Positions 61,935 to 64,000 of a stretch of DNA of 64,000 nucleotides are shown in pieces. A program made the translations under genes and the position numbers. Origin of the DNA: Gemmatimonadota bacterium (lineage in GTDB: Bacteria; Gemmatimonadota; Gemmatimonadetes; Gemmatimonadales; Gemmatimonadaceae); assembly GCA_026387915.1 (NCBI GenBank), contig JAPLKS010000022.1, forward strand, positions 124,001 through 188,000, given 5' to 3'. How positions within the stretch are numbered: the stretch's first letter is position 1; every line of letters starts with the position of its first letter. Below the pieces are notes generated by a model, which searched no databases, was not told the origin of the DNA, and saw only the letters and a list, made by a program, of their open reading frames with translations.

Positions 61935-64000
61935 TTAGAACTTGGCCTCGAGGTACACGTCGAACCGCCATTGCTTGGCTGGATACAGGCCGCGGGCGAG
62001 GTCCATACGGATGAGACCGTCGAGCATCGAAATACCGGCGCCGGCGCCTGACATTGGACGCCCGGGCTTCGAAAAATCCTTGCGATCCCCCGCCCAGCCG
62101 ATGTCCCCGAACACCACCGGCCGCACGCCAACGTTCCCGAGTCCAAGCTCCGCGCGCGCCATCCAGAACGCGTCGCCACTCGCGGTGAGCGCCGTCTGTC
62201 CGCGCACCGTCTGGAGCCCGCCCAAATAGAATTTCCGCTGCACGGGCACCGAGCCGGTCGTGTAGCCAGCCGCGCCATTGAGCGAAAAGCCCAGCACTCC
62301 CAGACTGTGACTCACGGTCAGGTCGGCCAGACCGCGCACGTATTGATAGTCGCCGCCCGCCGCCTCGAGCCGCAGGTCGGAGAGCGAGCGCCACCCGTTC
62401 GGATCAAGTCCAGCGCTCGCCACCAACCGCGCCGCACCACCGTACACCGTCGCTTTCTGCGCCGCCGGGTTCGCCAGGAAGCGGTCATCGTTGGCGCCGC
62501 CAAAGAGCGACCACCGCGTGTTCACGTCGGCCTTCCATTGCTGCTCGCCAAAGAGCCGCCACTCAAGGCGCCCAAACGGCTGCGATTCTCCATGAATCTC
62601 CGCACCCCAGTTCCTATAGTAGGCACCTTCGTCACGCGCGTAGAGCACATTGGCGAGCGACGCGCCAAAACTCAGCGGCGTGCCGTAGTCGTTCATCGCG
62701 CCGAGTCTGCGGTAGACCGTGGCCCCAATGGTCGCGCGGCCATTGCTGCGCGTCATCCCCAGTTCGCCATTGAAGGCGCGATCCGCCACCGAGCCGCGCA
62801 CGCGCAGCGCAGCGGCATAGCCGCTCCCGAACTCCATCGTCGCGCCGATCCCCGTGCCAAACCCTTCCACGCGATTGTACCGCGTGTACGCGAGCCCATA
62901 CTCGAGCCGCGGCATCTGTGGCGCCCATCCGCTTTGCAGCCCCATCGTCAGCGCTTTCACCAATTGGTCACGATCGGCACTGCCAAACACGACGTCGCCT
63001 GGATCGTAGATCGACGGCGGCAAATCCGGCGAGTTCGCGAGTTTGACGGCGTCGCACGGCGTGCGCGTAAAGACGGGCACCGCTCCTTCACCACGGCGCG
63101 CTTCGCTTGTATAGAAGCCGTTCGCCTTGCATTCGCGTTCGTGCTTCTCCTGCAACTCCTTCACACGCACCTTGCGCGCGATCTTCATGAGCGAGTCGGT
63201 CACCACCTGCGAAGACTTGGCGGCCTCGAGACTGTCGCGCAACACACGGAGTCGCGACGGCGTAATCGGCGGAACGGTGATCGGCGCGTCGAGCGCGTTG
63301 ACGCCGGCGTAGCGGATTTTTTCTTCAAGCGTAATCGGGATCCGCATAAAGCCGGCCTGCGCCATCCCTTCCATGGCGTTGGCGCGCGGCAGCCAAAAGC
63401 GCTGATTGTAGAGGCCGTACTCGATGGTGATCGCCGAGACTTCTACTTTCATCGGCGACATAATCGCCTTCACCAGCGCGGGGGGACCGTCGTTGTTGCG
63501 GTTGCGGTCGCGCGGCGGTGGCCCTCCGGGCCCTCCGCGTCCGTTGCCTCGTCCTTCGCCCCGCGCAACGCGACCCGTGGCCAGCGTGTCCGCGCCCGCG
63601 CTGTCGGCCTTCGCCAACTTCGCCTGCTCGTCCACCATTCCCCACACATCCAGCGGCACACTCAAGCGATACACCGCGCGCACAAGATGCGCCGTGCCTT
63701 CATCGAACCAAAAACTGCCCACGCTCACATTCCATTTGGGCTGTCGCGCCACAATACGAATCTCGCGCAACGTGAGCGTCTTACCATCCGGCAAATTCAT
63801 AAACACCGAATCGCCGGTCTCGTAGAAGTAGTAGGCCTCGGCCCCTTCCTTGAGCGGATTCACGAACTCGCGCTCATCCACTTCATCGCGACTCACCTGA
63901 CTACCGCCAATCCATAACTCTTCTTTACCCGGATAGTACGGCAGCGAGGACGTGCCGGTCATTTCCGTGTCACTGCTGTCGGAGAATCCTTTCGCCATCG
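61935..64000 (-). CDS. Outer-membrane protein with periplasmic N-terminus and C-terminal beta-barrel, 5' partial
   Basis: The frame is open through the right-hand window edge (no stop upstream of the Met codon at 63998), so the start lies beyond it. Visible are ~687 residues: a periplasmic region with LREIRIVARQPKWNVSVGSFWFDEG and LVRAVYRLSVPL, a Gly/Arg/Pro/Asn-rich linker (GEGRGNGRGGPGGPPPR), and a barrel from ~370 with alternating strands. YLGGLQTVRGQTAL resembles the RG loop of Omp85/surface-antigen barrels, and the protein ends in Phe (LEAKF), as outer-membrane proteins do. The function is not specified; similar proteins are found in Bacteroidota and Gemmatimonadota. Confidence 0.8.
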   Translation of the reverse strand, partial: MAKGFSDSSDTEMTGTSSLPYYPGKEELWIGGSQVSRDEVDEREFVNPLKEGAEAYYFYETGDSVFMNLPDGKTLTLREIRIVARQPKWNVSVGSFWFDEGTAHLVRAVYRLSVPLDVWGMVDEQAKLAKADSAGADTLATGRVARGEGRGNGRGGPGGPPPRDRNRNNDGPPALVKAIMSPMKVEVSAITIEYGLYNQRFWLPRANAMEGMAQAGFMRIPITLEEKIRYAGVNALDAPITVPPITPSRLRVLRDSLEAAKSSQVVTDSLMKIARKVRVKELQEKHERECKANGFYTSEARRGEGAVPVFTRTPCDAVKLANSPDLPPSIYDPGDVVFGSADRDQLVKALTMGLQSGWAPQMPRLEYGLAYTRYNRVEGFGTGIGATMEFGSGYAAALRVRGSVADRAFNGELGMTRSNGRATIGATVYRRLGAMNDYGTPLSFGASLANVLYARDEGAYYRNWGAEIHGESQPFGRLEWRLFGEQQWKADVNTRWSLFGGANDDRFLANPAAQKATVYGGAARLVASAGLDPNGWRSLSDLRLEAAGGDYQYVRGLADLTVSHSLGVLGFSLNGAAGYTTGSVPVQRKFYLGGLQTVRGQTALTASGDAFWMARAELGLGNVGVRPVVFGDIGWAGDRKDFSKPGRPMSGAGAGISMLDGLIRMDLARGLYPAKQWRFDVYLEAKF

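Noticed and set aside
1..64000. tRNA or rRNA genes, CRISPR arrays, insertion sequences, prophage or defence systems.
   Set aside because: Nearly every base is in protein genes or short gaps; none of the gaps holds a cloverleaf, regular spaced repeats, a transposase or phage genes.

Overview
The window is a gene-dense, high-GC bacterial chromosome segment with no rRNA, tRNA, CRISPR array, insertion sequence or prophage that I could find. The content suggests a Gram-negative soil or freshwater bacterium, most likely of the Gemmatimonadota or a neighbouring phylum. It combines many exported peptidase and hydrolase genes, a VPS10/BNR-type exported repeat protein, a DUF5916-type barrel protein, outer-membrane barrels, lipopolysaccharide-type sugar genes, frequent GTG/TTG starts and extensive stop/start overlaps. 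The phylum is inferred from gene content only.

Layout. 1-16.4 kb is a housekeeping and exported-enzyme region: the end of a TolB-like/TPR protein with a good intrinsic terminator, a VPS10/BNR protein, an SDR, an amino-acid permease divergent from a dimethylargininase, an M20 peptidase, two small membrane ORFs, a DUF5916 protein, a CBS-pair protein, a YdjC-like deacetylase and a two-domain M42-like peptidase. 16.4-39.96 kb is one very tight minus-strand operon of 19 genes for a cell-surface glycan. 40.0-44.7 kb (plus strand) holds an ABC exporter pair and a regulatory-domain/plug outer-membrane protein whose start codon lies inside a perfect hairpin. 44.8-57.7 kb (minus strand) carries a membrane glycosyltransferase, a bacilliredoxin, a GroES-like protein, an M24 peptidase, a small membrane protein, an esterase, an exported RidA, a penicillin-acylase-family enzyme, signal peptidase I, a SWIB protein with a histone-H1-like tail, endonuclease IV, a REC-DHp protein and a BNR lipoprotein. 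57.8-64 kb holds pruA, a PhzF-family protein, a diguanylate cyclase and a partial outer-membrane protein.

How the surface operon works. RfbF, RfbG and RfbH make CDP-glucose, then CDP-4-keto-6-deoxyglucose, then the CDP-3,6-dideoxy-4-keto intermediate. RfbH keeps both diagnostic features: a His replacing the PLP lysine and the C-X57-C-X1-C-X7-C iron-sulfur motif. Directly downstream are a NeuB-like synthase fused to a cupin and an acetolactate-synthase-like ThDP enzyme. This order suggests a carbon-branched 3,6-dideoxy sugar (compare YerE of yersiniose synthesis) and/or a nonulosonate-like sugar. Three SDR/epimerases, an RmlC-like epimerase, an iron-type alcohol dehydrogenase, two GT2 enzymes, three multi-spanning glycosyltransferases, a flippase-like protein and a FkbM methyltransferase complete the unit. 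The E3 reductase (DdhD/AscD), a CMP-sialate synthetase and an initiating sugar-phosphate transferase are not in the window.

The most interesting items are this operon, the RBS-enclosing hairpin at 42.3 kb, the kinase-less REC-DHp protein, the H1-tailed SWIB protein and a compact GTTTACGG inverted-repeat cluster at 59.5 kb.
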